Positions 8,017 through 15,671 of a stretch of DNA of 30,646 nt are shown in pieces. Positions within the stretch are counted from its first letter, which is position 1; each line of letters opens with the position of its first letter. The stretch is from CAYGZA01 sp964354135 (GTDB lineage: Bacteria; Planctomycetota; Planctomycetia; Pirellulales; Thermoguttaceae). The notes below the pieces were generated by a model. The model saw only the letters and a program-made list of their open reading frames with translations, did not search any database and was not told the origin of the DNA. Made by a program: the position numbers and the translations under genes. Location of the stretch: assembly GCA_964354135.1 (NCBI GenBank), contig CAYGZA010000038.1:1-30646 (forward strand), written 5' to 3'.

Positions 8017-9234
8017 ATGATTCTTCCCCCGACGATCTCTCGCCGCAAGTTTTTGGCCCGCGCGGCGGCCGCCACGACGCTGGCCGCCCCCGCGATGTTG
8101 CCCCGCAGCCAGCCGCGTTGCACGGCCGTCGCCGTGGCCCCCGAGAAAGAGGCGTTCTTTCAGACCCGGGGGGTCGTCCTGGTGCTCAAGGACCTCCGCA
8201 CGCTCTCCTGGCCCCCGCGGGCCAAGCGTGCCGGCCTGACCACCCTCGCAACGCACATCTTTCCCCATGAAGTGGCCGAGTACATCCGCTCGGAGCAGGG
8301 GCGGGCCTTTCTCGACGAGTGCCGCACGCTGGGCCTCCAGGTGGAACACGAGCTGCACGCGATGAGCGACCTCTTGCCGCGGGCCCTGTTCGATAAGGAC
8401 CCGGCCATGTTCCCCATGAATGAGAAGGGCGACCGGGTGCGGGAGTACAATCTCTGCGTCCATTCGCACGCCGCGGTGGAGACCGCGTGCCAAAGCGCGG
8501 TGAAATACGCCCAGGTGCTCCGGCCCACCACCGGCCGCTACTTCTACTGGATCGACGACGGGCAGCCCATGTGCCGTTGCCCGAAGTGCCGCGGGCTGTC
8601 GGACAGCGACCAGGCCTTGATCCTGGAGAACCGCATGCTGGCCGCGCTCCGCCGGGCCGATCCCGGGGCGACCCTGGCCCATCTGGTTTACGCGGGGACC
8701 CTGAAGCCGCCGACCCAGGTGAAGCCGGCCCCGGGGGTCTTCCTCGAATTCGCCCCGATCACGCGGCGTTACGACGTGCCGCTGGCCAAGCGGGACGCCA
8801 CGGGCCGCGGCGGCCCCAGCCACGGGGAGCTGCTCGACCTGTTGGACGCCAATCTCCAGGTGTTCGGCCCGCAAGGCGCTCAGGCCCTGGAGTACTGGCT
8901 CGACGTCTCCCGGTTTTCCGGCTGGCGCCGCGAGAGCCTGCAAAAGATCCCCTGGAACGGCCGGGTCTTCCTCGATGACTTGGAGACCTATGCCCGGCGC
9001 GGCATCCGCCACGTCACCACGTTCGGGGCGTGGATCGACGCCGACTACGTGAAGCGGTTCGGCGAGCCGCCGCTGGACGAGTACGGCGGCGGGATGCTCC
9101 GCTGGAGACCGGTCAGACCTGGATTCCCGAGCCCGGCCGCTTGCGGGGCGGCTTCGATTTCTTCGGGTCGGGTTTGTCCCCCGGCTTGGCCTTGGCGGGC
9201 GGTTCCTTGCCCTCGGATTCCTCTTCGTTCTTGA
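8017..9234 (+). CDS. Tat-exported DUF4838-domain protein
   Basis: 405 aa. An in-frame ATG 33 nt earlier (7984) exists, but the ATG at 8017 has AGGA (8008-8011) just upstream and places the twin-arginine signal SRRKFLARAAAATTLAAP at residues 8-25. The body has the DUF4838 pattern: YFYWIDDGQPMCRCPKC, then SDSDQ and LAHLVYAGT. Cys 186, 188 and 191 (CRCPKC) could bind a metal. DUF4838 proteins are predicted periplasmic or surface glycan-related proteins, often near sugar-metabolism genes; the reaction is unknown. Oddity: the recognisable domain ends near DEYGGGMLRW (about 9105), after which the frame runs 122 nt into the convergent TPR gene with a Ser/Pro/Cys-rich tail that looks like antisense translation. 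The native stop may have been lost. Confidence 0.8.
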   Translation: MILPPTISRRKFLARAAAATTLAAPAMLPRSQPRCTAVAVAPEKEAFFQTRGVVLVLKDLRTLSWPPRAKRAGLTTLATHIFPHEVAEYIRSEQGRAFLDECRTLGLQVEHELHAMSDLLPRALFDKDPAMFPMNEKGDRVREYNLCVHSHAAVETACQSAVKYAQVLRPTTGRYFYWIDDGQPMCRCPKCRGLSDSDQALILENRMLAALRRADPGATLAHLVYAGTLKPPTQVKPAPGVFLEFAPITRRYDVPLAKRDATGRGGPSHGELLDLLDANLQVFGPQGAQALEYWLDVSRFSGWRRESLQKIPWNGRVFLDDLETYARRGIRHVTTFGAWIDADYVKRFGEPPLDEYGGGMLRWRPVRPGFPSPAACGAASISSGRVCPPAWPWRAVPCPRIPLRS

Positions 9235-10807
9235 GCTCGCGGAACGGCTTCTTGGCCTTGTAGCTCTCCAGCTCCTTGGCCAGGTCGGCCTTCTGCTCGT
9301 CCTTGCCCGTGTCCACGGCCTTTTGCGACCATTTGAGCGCGGTCTCGAAATCGCCCGTCTCGGCATACGCGGCGGCCAGCGTGCTGAGGATGTGGGCCTG
9401 CTGGTGGTCGGTCAAGCGGGCGGCTTCCTGGGCCAGCTCCAGGGCCCGCTTGCCGTTGCGGAGCTTGTCGTCGGGCGACGTGGCCAAGACCCAGGCGAAG
9501 TTGTTCAGCAGCCCGGAGTCGTCCGGCCGCAGTTTGTACGCCTTCTCGTAATCGGCGATGGCTTCCGCGTGCTGGCCGATGCCCAGCCTGGCGTCACCCC
9601 GGCCGCGGAGCGCCGACCAGTTCTCCGGGTCCTTGGCGAGGATCTCCGAGAAGATCAGGATCGCCTTGCGGTGCCGGTGGTTGCCGCTGTAGAGCATTCC
9701 CAGTTGGAGGCGCGATTCGACGTCCTCGGGGTCGGCCTGCAGGAGTTCCTCCACCTGGCCGATCGCCTCGTCGAATTTCCCGGCGCCGGCCAGAAGGACG
9801 GCGCGGAAACGCATCGCCAGCTCCAGGCCGGGCTTCAGCTCCAAGAGCCGGTCGACCTCGGCCAGGGCCTTGGCGTCGTCCTTCATTTCCTGGTAGATGG
9901 TCGCCCGCATGAGCATCACGCGGGCGTTGCCGGGGTCGCGGCTGAACGCCTCTTCCAGGGCCGCCAGGGCCGCCTGGTAATCCGGTTTCAGGGCCCGTAT
10001 CCGCGCCCGCTGAAGCAACGGGCCGATCGACTTCGGCCGGAGCTTCTCCGCCAGGTCGAGGGTGGCTTCCGCCTGATCGAACTTCTTCATCCTGCCCAGA
10101 ACCATGGCCTTGGCTTCCAGGGTGGGGACGTGCCGGGGGTCGATCTTCAGGGCGCTCTCCAGGTCGGCCAGCCCCGGCTCGAGCTTGTTCCGGTCGGCCA
10201 ATAGGGCACCGCGGGCACGAAGCGCCTGTGCGTCGCCCGGGGCAAGCTGCACCGCCTCGTTCAAGTCGGCCAACTGCTTGGCGGGGTCCTTCTGGATTTC
10301 AGACCGCAGCACGAGGGCCTCGGCCTTCAGGGCCACCTGGTCTTTTGCCAGCCGGATGGCCTCATCCAGGGCCTGGGCGGCTCGTTTCTGGTCCCCGGTG
10401 CCCAGGAGGTTCAACTGGGCGATGCGCAGGAGCGCCTCGGGCTGCTCGGGATCGAGCTTCGCCGCCCGCTCCAGGTCGTTGAGGGCCGCGCGGCGGAACT
10501 CCTGCCACTGGGGGTCCAAGGGCGCGCTCTCGAAGACCGCCTTGGTGACCGTCGCCCCGCGCTGGATCAGCGTGGCCGCCAGGAGCTTGTTGGCAAACCG
10601 CGTGTTCTCCTCGTCGAGCCCCTTCTTGAGTGCGCTATCGCAAAGCCGGATGACCTCGGTTAAGTCGCTCAGCGTCTTGACGTTCAGTTTCGCTTGCGTC
10701 GCTTTGTCCAGGTCCTCTTGACCTTCGTTCTTGGCCAGCCCGGGGCTTGCCGAGAGACCGGCGGCCAGAAGGACTGCGAACATGCCGAATCCAGAAACGG
10801 GAGACAT
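9113..10807 (-). CDS. Exported tetratricopeptide-repeat protein
   Basis: 564 aa from the second ATG. The first ATG at 10813 lies only 2 nt after GGAG, whereas the one at 10807 is 8 nt away, so I prefer the second. The N-terminus MSPVSGFGMFAVLLAAGLSASPGLA is a Sec signal peptide. From about residue 80 to 500 there are serial TPR units with PEQPEALLRIAQLNLLG, ALALNP-like DPRHVPTLEAKAMVLGRMKKFDQAEATLDLAEK and similar. The C-terminal 50 residues are Lys/Pro/Glu-rich and basic (KPGDKPDPKKSKPPRKRPG). TPR arrays bind partner proteins; the cargo is unknown and the protein is expected in the periplasm or cell surface. It is 192 nt downstream of the CHAT protein on the same strand and may be cotranscribed; both have charged proline-rich tails. 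Confidence 0.88.
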   Translation of the reverse strand: MSPVSGFGMFAVLLAAGLSASPGLAKNEGQEDLDKATQAKLNVKTLSDLTEVIRLCDSALKKGLDEENTRFANKLLAATLIQRGATVTKAVFESAPLDPQWQEFRRAALNDLERAAKLDPEQPEALLRIAQLNLLGTGDQKRAAQALDEAIRLAKDQVALKAEALVLRSEIQKDPAKQLADLNEAVQLAPGDAQALRARGALLADRNKLEPGLADLESALKIDPRHVPTLEAKAMVLGRMKKFDQAEATLDLAEKLRPKSIGPLLQRARIRALKPDYQAALAALEEAFSRDPGNARVMLMRATIYQEMKDDAKALAEVDRLLELKPGLELAMRFRAVLLAGAGKFDEAIGQVEELLQADPEDVESRLQLGMLYSGNHRHRKAILIFSEILAKDPENWSALRGRGDARLGIGQHAEAIADYEKAYKLRPDDSGLLNNFAWVLATSPDDKLRNGKRALELAQEAARLTDHQQAHILSTLAAAYAETGDFETALKWSQKAVDTGKDEQKADLAKELESYKAKKPFRELKNEEESEGKEPPAKAKPGDKPDPKKSKPPRKRPGSGIQV

Positions 10808-10885
10808 AGGCATTACTCCGTTCTATGTACGGTCTCACGATCAGGGGAGGGCGACAGCCGAGCGCCCTTGACTCCCCGCGTGTTC

Positions 10886-10914
10886 AGTATACCGCCTTTC
10901 CGCCAGTAGCACAG
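10886..10914 (-). promoter_or_regulatory. Candidate promoter for the TPR gene
   Basis: On the minus strand a TATACT -10-like hexamer lies at 10886-10891, about 79 nt upstream of the preferred start codon. The sequence 17 nt upstream (CTGTGC) is a poor -35. Only the -10 match is good, so this is tentative. Confidence 0.25.
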
Positions 10915-10999
10915 CCGCCCCCGGTTGTGCCCTTGTCGCCGGGCTCGCGCGGCGCTGTTGCCCCGGCGGGGCCGCCGGAGACCGCCACGCCCCCGAGCC

Positions 11000-13900
11000 C
11001 TACTCCATCGGCTTGGCCGCCGGTTTCTCCGCTTTCTTCTTTTCCGCCTCTACGCCCTCGGCTTTTTCGTCACCGGCAGGCTTGTCGAACTTGGGCTGTT
11101 CGGGCTTTTCGTCCGCGGGTTTGTCGCCTTTTGGCTCCGCGGGCGGTTTCTCGGGTTTGGCGGACCGATCGGGTTTGGTGGCGTCTTCCTTTGCAGGCTC
11201 TTCCGCGGGCGGCTCGGCCCCGGGTTCCGCCGGTTCCGGGAGGCTGCCCGAGTCGACCAGCATGTACCCGGCCCAAAAGAACGGATGATCTCCCTTGAGC
11301 GGCCCATCACTGGGGGAGTGTTTGACTCGCGGCTCGGTGGCCGCGTCCAATTGGCTGCCGGCCAACAGGAGGACCGACCGCTGCCAGGCGTCGGCCGGGG
11401 TCGTGTGCGGCAGCTCCTGGGCGAACTCGCGGATCAAGTCGATGCTCGATTGCCCGCCGGGCCGCCACCGGCTCACGAGCACCGTCCTCGCCCCGCTGGA
11501 GAGCAGACCACAGACCGACAGGAACATCTCCGAGCCGTCCGCGCCGCGGTGCGATCGCTTGAGCGCGCTTTCCGCCGGCGTGTGGAAACCCGGGAGGACG
11601 ATCACGTCGGGCCCTCCCCAAGGGAGCCCGAGCCACTCGCCCAGCGTGCTGCCCGCTTTCCCCTTCTCGATCGGAATCGGCGCCCAAGCGTAGCTGGGCT
11701 GATCGGCCGGGCCGAGGTCGTCCAGGACGATCAGTTGGTGGATCCGCACCTTGTAGAGCGCCGACGGGGCCGGCAGCGACCTCTCGATCGCCGTCGCCCC
11801 GGGAACCGCCTTGGCAAGCTGCCGGAACGCGGCCTGGGCCACGGCGTTTTCGTCGCGCGGGTAGAGTCGTCCGAGGACCACCGCCGTTTGCGCCTTGGGG
11901 TTTCGCCCCCGGCCGTCCGCGACGGCAAGCGACATCGTCGGCGCGTACCGGATGCGGAACCGGGAGAGCAGGGACTGCGGCTGATGGTCCACGTCCACCT
12001 GCAAGGCCTCGAAGGGGAGATACCAGAGGGGCCCGTCGGGGACGATGACCAGCTCGGGGAACTTCCTGGCGAAGTCGGCCTGCGAGCCGTCCAGGAGGGC
12101 CTTGAGGATCTCGCCGGCGGTCTGTTTCCATTGCGGGTCGGCCAGCTCCTTGCCGGTCACCTCGCGGTTTTGTTCGTAGTTGCCCATTTGCCGCAGCAGG
12201 AGCGCGGTGCTCTTGGGCAGGTCCCGCGCCGCGCGCACGGTCCAGTAATGATACTTCTCCCGGTTCATCAGGAAGGCGTGCAACTGGCCGCCCGCACTAA
12301 GGAACACCCAAGCCGCGGTCCCCTTGGGCAGGGCCTTTTGCACTTCCTTGGTCGTCCGCAGCGGGGGGAAGACGAGCGCCGCCGGCTCGCGCCGCACGGC
12401 GACGTGGCGGAGGATCGCCTCCTGCTGGAAGCTGATCTTGCCCAGCTCCGCCAGCGCGCCGCTCTGCCGCCGCAGGGTCTCGGCGTCGCCCGGCGCCATC
12501 GGCATCGACGCCACGAGGGTGCGGACCTGCCGCGCCTTCTCCGAAAGCGCTTCGTAGCCCGGATACTGGGTCAGCAGACCCCGACGCTGGAGCATCGCGG
12601 TCTTGTCGAGGGCCTCGGGCGGGGCCTCCAGCAGCCACCGCAGGGCGTGCAGCCGGCCGCCGAAGGCCAGCGAGCTGAAGAACCGGTGCCGCCGCACTCG
12701 GTCGGCGATCTCCAGGGCCGCCGGCAGGGCCGCGTCGCGATCCGTCCGCCGCAGGGCCGCCAGGAACCAGTGCTCCATTGCGGCAACGTGCGGCGTCACG
12801 AGCACGGCGAGCGACTCCATCGGGTCCATCGCCCAGTCGTTCGGCTGCGGGTCGCGGAGCACGTCCTGGTACAGGTCCATGGCCATCCGGGGAGTGATCC
12901 GCGGCAAGTATGCCTCCACCTGGGCAATGCGGAACAGCCAGTGCCCGCCGTTCTGCATGTAGGCCATCGAGGCCAGGAGGGCGTCGTCGCCGGGGCCGAC
13001 CTTGCCCTGCTGGTAGAAGGCCGTTGCGCGGAGGAAGCTCAACCGGGCGCCGATCCGCCCCAGGCCCATGGTCCGGCGGCCGACGGTCGCCTGGGCATCG
13101 GTGAGCAACGCCGCGGCCTGAGCCGTCTGCCCGAGCACGAGGCAGTTCTCCGCCGCCGACATGAGGAGTGAGGTCTCCAACTGACGCCAGTTCTTCTGCT
13201 TGGCCCACGCGGCGGCCCGGACCAGCGGCGGGTAGACCCCTTTCTCGTTCGACAACAGGTGTGCAAGCGCGCCGTAGCGGAACGCCTCCTCCAGCACGCC
13301 GAAGTCCCCGTAGTGATACGCTGCGAAAGTGGCCTCGAGGAAGAGTCGGGAGGCGGCCGCGAAGTTCCTCTGCTCCAGGGCCAGGCGGCCGAGCTCCAGG
13401 AGGCAGGTTCCGGTCAGCGGATGGTCGAATTCCCCCGCCGCCAGCACCGACCGCGTGAGCACGGAGGCCGCTTCCGCAGCCTTGTCGTTGGCCAGAAGCG
13501 CCATCGCCAGCTCCGTGTCGGTCCAGGCCACGGACCAGTGGTTCCGGGGGCCCACCGGCTGCGAGAGGGCCTGCAACAGGTCCTTGTTGAGCTGATCGTA
13601 CTTGCCGATCGGCCCCAGCAGCTCCGTGCGCCGGCGGATCGCCAGCGCGGTGCAGCGCACGATCTCTTGCGGCTCCACGGGGTAGAGCATCGGAGGCTGA
13701 ACGATGCCCCCGTGCTTGTACTGCTCGGAATTGTCGATCCGGCCCTGGAAATTGGAGACCTTCTGGGGGTATTGGCCTAATTTGGCGCCGCGAGTGCTCA
13801 TTCCCCAGGGAGTGTCCGGACGGACGGAAGCCAATCGGATGCCGCCGGGCTGGAACTGGAGCCGCATCATCCAGTCGGGATTTGCCAGGTAGATCCGCAG

Positions 13901-14245
13901 TGCCGCCGTGTAGTGCTCCATGGCCCGCGGCAGGTTGCCCCAGTGGTAATAGCACTCCCCGATCATCGTGTGGTAGCAGATCGAGTCGATCCACGGGATG
14001 TTCGGGCCGCCCTTGATCCCTCCGCGGAGCTCGTCCTGGAACCGGGCCAGGGCGTCTTTGTAGTTGCCGTCGTAGAACAGGCCGAAGCTCGCGTGATAGG
14101 TGGCCGACGAGGCCGCGCGGTCCTGCAATTGCGCCTCAACTCGGGTGCCGGCGAGGCCGAGAAGCAGACACAACCCAACCAAGATCCGTGCCGGCGAGCC
14201 CGAATGCCTGGCTCGAACGGCGGGAGCGGGCTTTCCAGAGAGCAT
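11000..14245 (-). CDS. Exported TPR-CHAT domain protein with degenerate catalytic positions
   Basis: 1081 aa from the ATG at 14245, chosen because AGAGGA lies 8 nt upstream and it begins the signal peptide (ILVGLCLLLGLAGTRVEA, residues 21-38); an upstream ATG at 14317 has no ribosome binding site. Residues about 45-600 are helical TPR-like repeats (YKDALARFQDEL, NLPRAMEHYTAALRIYL). Residues about 630-995 form a CHAT (caspase-HetF) domain: LVIVPDGPLWYLPFEAL is the typical core motif, followed by RTVLVSRW and HPFFWAGYML. In active CHAT proteases a His-Gly and an LSAC motif carry the dyad; here the corresponding places read LIVLDDLG and VLPGFHTP (Phe 887, His 888), so the cysteine appears lost. 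The tail from about residue 1000 is Lys/Glu/Pro-rich. Likely a periplasmic or surface scaffold; function unknown. Confidence 0.85.
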   Translation of the reverse strand: MLSGKPAPAVRARHSGSPARILVGLCLLLGLAGTRVEAQLQDRAASSATYHASFGLFYDGNYKDALARFQDELRGGIKGGPNIPWIDSICYHTMIGECYYHWGNLPRAMEHYTAALRIYLANPDWMMRLQFQPGGIRLASVRPDTPWGMSTRGAKLGQYPQKVSNFQGRIDNSEQYKHGGIVQPPMLYPVEPQEIVRCTALAIRRRTELLGPIGKYDQLNKDLLQALSQPVGPRNHWSVAWTDTELAMALLANDKAAEAASVLTRSVLAAGEFDHPLTGTCLLELGRLALEQRNFAAASRLFLEATFAAYHYGDFGVLEEAFRYGALAHLLSNEKGVYPPLVRAAAWAKQKNWRQLETSLLMSAAENCLVLGQTAQAAALLTDAQATVGRRTMGLGRIGARLSFLRATAFYQQGKVGPGDDALLASMAYMQNGGHWLFRIAQVEAYLPRITPRMAMDLYQDVLRDPQPNDWAMDPMESLAVLVTPHVAAMEHWFLAALRRTDRDAALPAALEIADRVRRHRFFSSLAFGGRLHALRWLLEAPPEALDKTAMLQRRGLLTQYPGYEALSEKARQVRTLVASMPMAPGDAETLRRQSGALAELGKISFQQEAILRHVAVRREPAALVFPPLRTTKEVQKALPKGTAAWVFLSAGGQLHAFLMNREKYHYWTVRAARDLPKSTALLLRQMGNYEQNREVTGKELADPQWKQTAGEILKALLDGSQADFARKFPELVIVPDGPLWYLPFEALQVDVDHQPQSLLSRFRIRYAPTMSLAVADGRGRNPKAQTAVVLGRLYPRDENAVAQAAFRQLAKAVPGATAIERSLPAPSALYKVRIHQLIVLDDLGPADQPSYAWAPIPIEKGKAGSTLGEWLGLPWGGPDVIVLPGFHTPAESALKRSHRGADGSEMFLSVCGLLSSGARTVLVSRWRPGGQSSIDLIREFAQELPHTTPADAWQRSVLLLAGSQLDAATEPRVKHSPSDGPLKGDHPFFWAGYMLVDSGSLPEPAEPGAEPPAEEPAKEDATKPDRSAKPEKPPAEPKGDKPADEKPEQPKFDKPAGDEKAEGVEAEKKKAEKPAAKPME

Positions 14246-14323
14246 GGGGTGGGTCCTCTTCCCGATTGGACCGCGCGCCGCGGCGCGGCGTTCCGCCACT
14301 CCGACGAATTCCACCATACTTAG

Positions 14324-14353
14324 ATATTACGCCTTGCGGGGGCCGCTTTCCAA
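14324..14353 (-). promoter_or_regulatory. Candidate sigma-70-type promoter for the CHAT gene
   Basis: On the minus strand TTGGAA (14353-14348) and TAATAT (14329-14324) are separated by 18 nt. Each matches 4 of 6 consensus positions. The site lies about 80 nt upstream of the chosen start in one of the few AT-rich patches of the area. Confidence 0.3.
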
Positions 14354-14511
14354 GGGAGCGGCGGCATGCCCCAGAAGCGGAGGTGCCTGACTCGGGCGCT
14401 CGCCTCCACTCCATGCCGGCCGCTCCTTGAGCCATTCTTCGTCCCGAAGACAAGCCACCGCCGTACCGCTAACGGCCAGAATTCCTGTCCGCTGCGCTCG
14501 CTTCCCGCGCA

Positions 14512-14542
14512 GACTTCCGAAGTCTTGGAGACTTCGGAAGTC
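14512..14542. repeat. Perfect 13-bp inverted repeat (hairpin repeat, copy 2)
   Basis: GACTTCCGAAGTC at 14512-14524 and its exact reverse complement GACTTCGGAAGTC at 14530-14542 flank the 5-nt loop TTGGA. Each arm is itself nearly palindromic. A diverged copy in the opposite orientation lies at 7692-7716. The RNA would form a strong stem-loop with 3' T residues (CCCTTT) but no long U tract, so it could be a weak terminator, but its recurrence argues for a repeat element. Confidence 0.75.
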
Positions 14543-14794
14543 CCTTTGGCCGTAGCCTTCCTGCGCTGTGCAACTACCCTATATTGCCTATTTTGGAATC
14601 CATGTGGCGCGGATCGGCCCCACTGCGCTTCTTGCTCCGGAGCAGCGGGTTCTTGCGCTAAAGTCTGCCGCGCAAGGGTGACGATAACGATTGCGACGAT
14701 TTTGCCGGTTGTGGTGCCCTTGCAGTCCAAAGCCGCCCGGTTGCCGGCGGGCGCCCAGCGGGCGATAGGTGGATGGAAACAACGGAGGTTGCCG

Positions 14795-15031
14795 ATGAGC
14801 GGTTCCAGCAAACGCAGACGCCCGCTGTGGAGTGCGGCGATCGGACTCGGGCTTTTGGCCACCTCGGCCTTCACCGGTTGCCAGGTGGACATCGGCGGTC
14901 AGTCGCTTCCCAGCGCCTACTGGATGACCGACGACGTGCAGTACTACGCCCCGGGCCCCGAGTTCAAGCTGGCCCGCGAGGCCGCAGCCCAGAAGGCGGC
15001 CCGCGCGGAGCAGGGCCTCCAGAAACGCTGA
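14795..15031 (+). CDS. Small conserved planctomycete-type lipoprotein
   Basis: 78 aa. The ATG is set by GGAGG at 14784-14788, 6 nt upstream. The N-terminus is basic (SSKRRRP) and is followed by a hydrophobic stretch ending in the lipobox FTGC, predicting a lipid-anchored Cys around residue 29. The mature part contains QSLPSAYWMTDDVQYYAPGPEFKL and an Ala/Lys/Glu-rich C-terminal helix; I recall the VQY-x-PGPEFKL core as recurrent in planctomycete genomes (recollection, not searched). Function unknown; it sits in the inner or outer membrane facing the periplasm. It is far too short and unlike the beta-sandwich of TssJ, so it should not be taken as the missing T6SS lipoprotein. Confidence 0.82.
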   Translation: MSGSSKRRRPLWSAAIGLGLLATSAFTGCQVDIGGQSLPSAYWMTDDVQYYAPGPEFKLAREAAAQKAARAEQGLQKR

Positions 15032-15097
15032 ACCGGCCACTACCACCGGGCTTCCGGCCCGGAGATCTCTTTCGCTTTCTGGGGGGACCTCCGCGTT

Positions 15098-15150
15098 GCT
15101 GACGTCCGAGGTGGACTGGTCCGCAGGTGGGACGCCCCTGGGACGTCAGC
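15098..15150. repeat. Inverted repeat with GCTGACGTCC arms
   Basis: GCTGACGTCC at 15098-15107 and the exact reverse complement GGACGTCAGC at 15141-15150 are separated by 33 nt. The similarity extends outward with gaps (CGGAG follows both arms). It lies between the lipoprotein stop and the GlsB-like start and could be a terminator or part of a dispersed planctomycete repeat. Confidence 0.5.
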
Positions 15151-15190
15151 AGCCGGAGCCTACGGGTGGGCGCTGCGGAGGAGTCGGACC

Positions 15191-15520
15191 GTGCCCGAAC
15201 TCGAATTCTCACCGACCGCCCAGCAGTGGACCAACGCGGTGCTGATTTGGCTCGGCTTCGGGATCCTGACCGGGCTCCTGGCCAAGGCCCTGATCCCGGG
15301 CCGCGAGCCGGGCGGTCCCGTGGGCACCCTCGTCATCGGCATCCTTGGGAGCGTCCTCGGCCCGCTGGCGCTGTCTCAGTTGTGGCAAGGCCGCCAGTTC
15401 AATCCCCTCGGCCCCGCCGGCATTCTGGCCGCCGTGGCCAGCGCCGTGGTCCTGTTAGTCGTCTATCGCGTCCTGCTCGCTTGTCTTGTGCCAAGACAGC
15501 CGGACCAGCAGGAAGACTGA
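15191..15520 (+). CDS. GlsB/YeaQ/YmgE family (transglycosylase-associated) membrane protein
   Basis: 109 aa, starting with GTG; GGAGGAG at 15177-15183 lies 7 nt upstream. The central part has the family pattern GILTGLLAKALIPGREPGGPVGTLVIGILGSVLG, with the Gly-rich membrane helices seen in YeaQ-like proteins. Three transmembrane segments are predicted (around residues 18-34, 44-62 and 75-98). The family is linked to general stress response in other bacteria; the molecular role is not established. It is slightly longer than the typical 80-90 aa because of a hydrophilic N-terminus and a short charged C-terminus. It lies 151 nt upstream of moxR on the same strand. Confidence 0.85.
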   Translation: MPELEFSPTAQQWTNAVLIWLGFGILTGLLAKALIPGREPGGPVGTLVIGILGSVLGPLALSQLWQGRQFNPLGPAGILAAVASAVVLLVVYRVLLACLVPRQPDQQED

Positions 15521-15671
15521 GGGTTCGGAACCTTCCAATCGCCGCTTTGGCGAATTCCCGCTGGGCCGACTGGACCACCCGGCCGCAGACCGGTTAGGAT
15601 ACGGGGGCATGAGTCCGCCGCGGCCCGCTCGGCCGGAGCGCTGCGAAACATCTGCCGTGCCGGAGGCTCGG

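Larger units (their letters stand above)
14246..14794. other. Divergent intergenic region upstream of the CHAT gene and the small lipoprotein gene
   Basis: 549 nt without a gene that I can support. It holds a candidate promoter for the CHAT gene (14324-14353) and the perfect hairpin repeat at 14512-14542. A plus-strand frame is open from 14366 into the lipoprotein gene, but its upstream part lacks a start with a ribosome binding site and has no recognisable sequence. Confidence 0.5.

Noticed and set aside
10925..13171. 748-codon plus-strand frame opposite the CHAT gene
   Set aside because: Antisense to a protein with clear TPR and CHAT motifs; composition rich in Arg, Gly and Pro; no start signal.
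14795..15031. Small lipoprotein as a possible TssJ for the T6SS
   Set aside because: Only 78 aa with no beta-sandwich, located 8 kb away, and its VQYYAPGPEFKL motif fits a general planctomycete lipoprotein.
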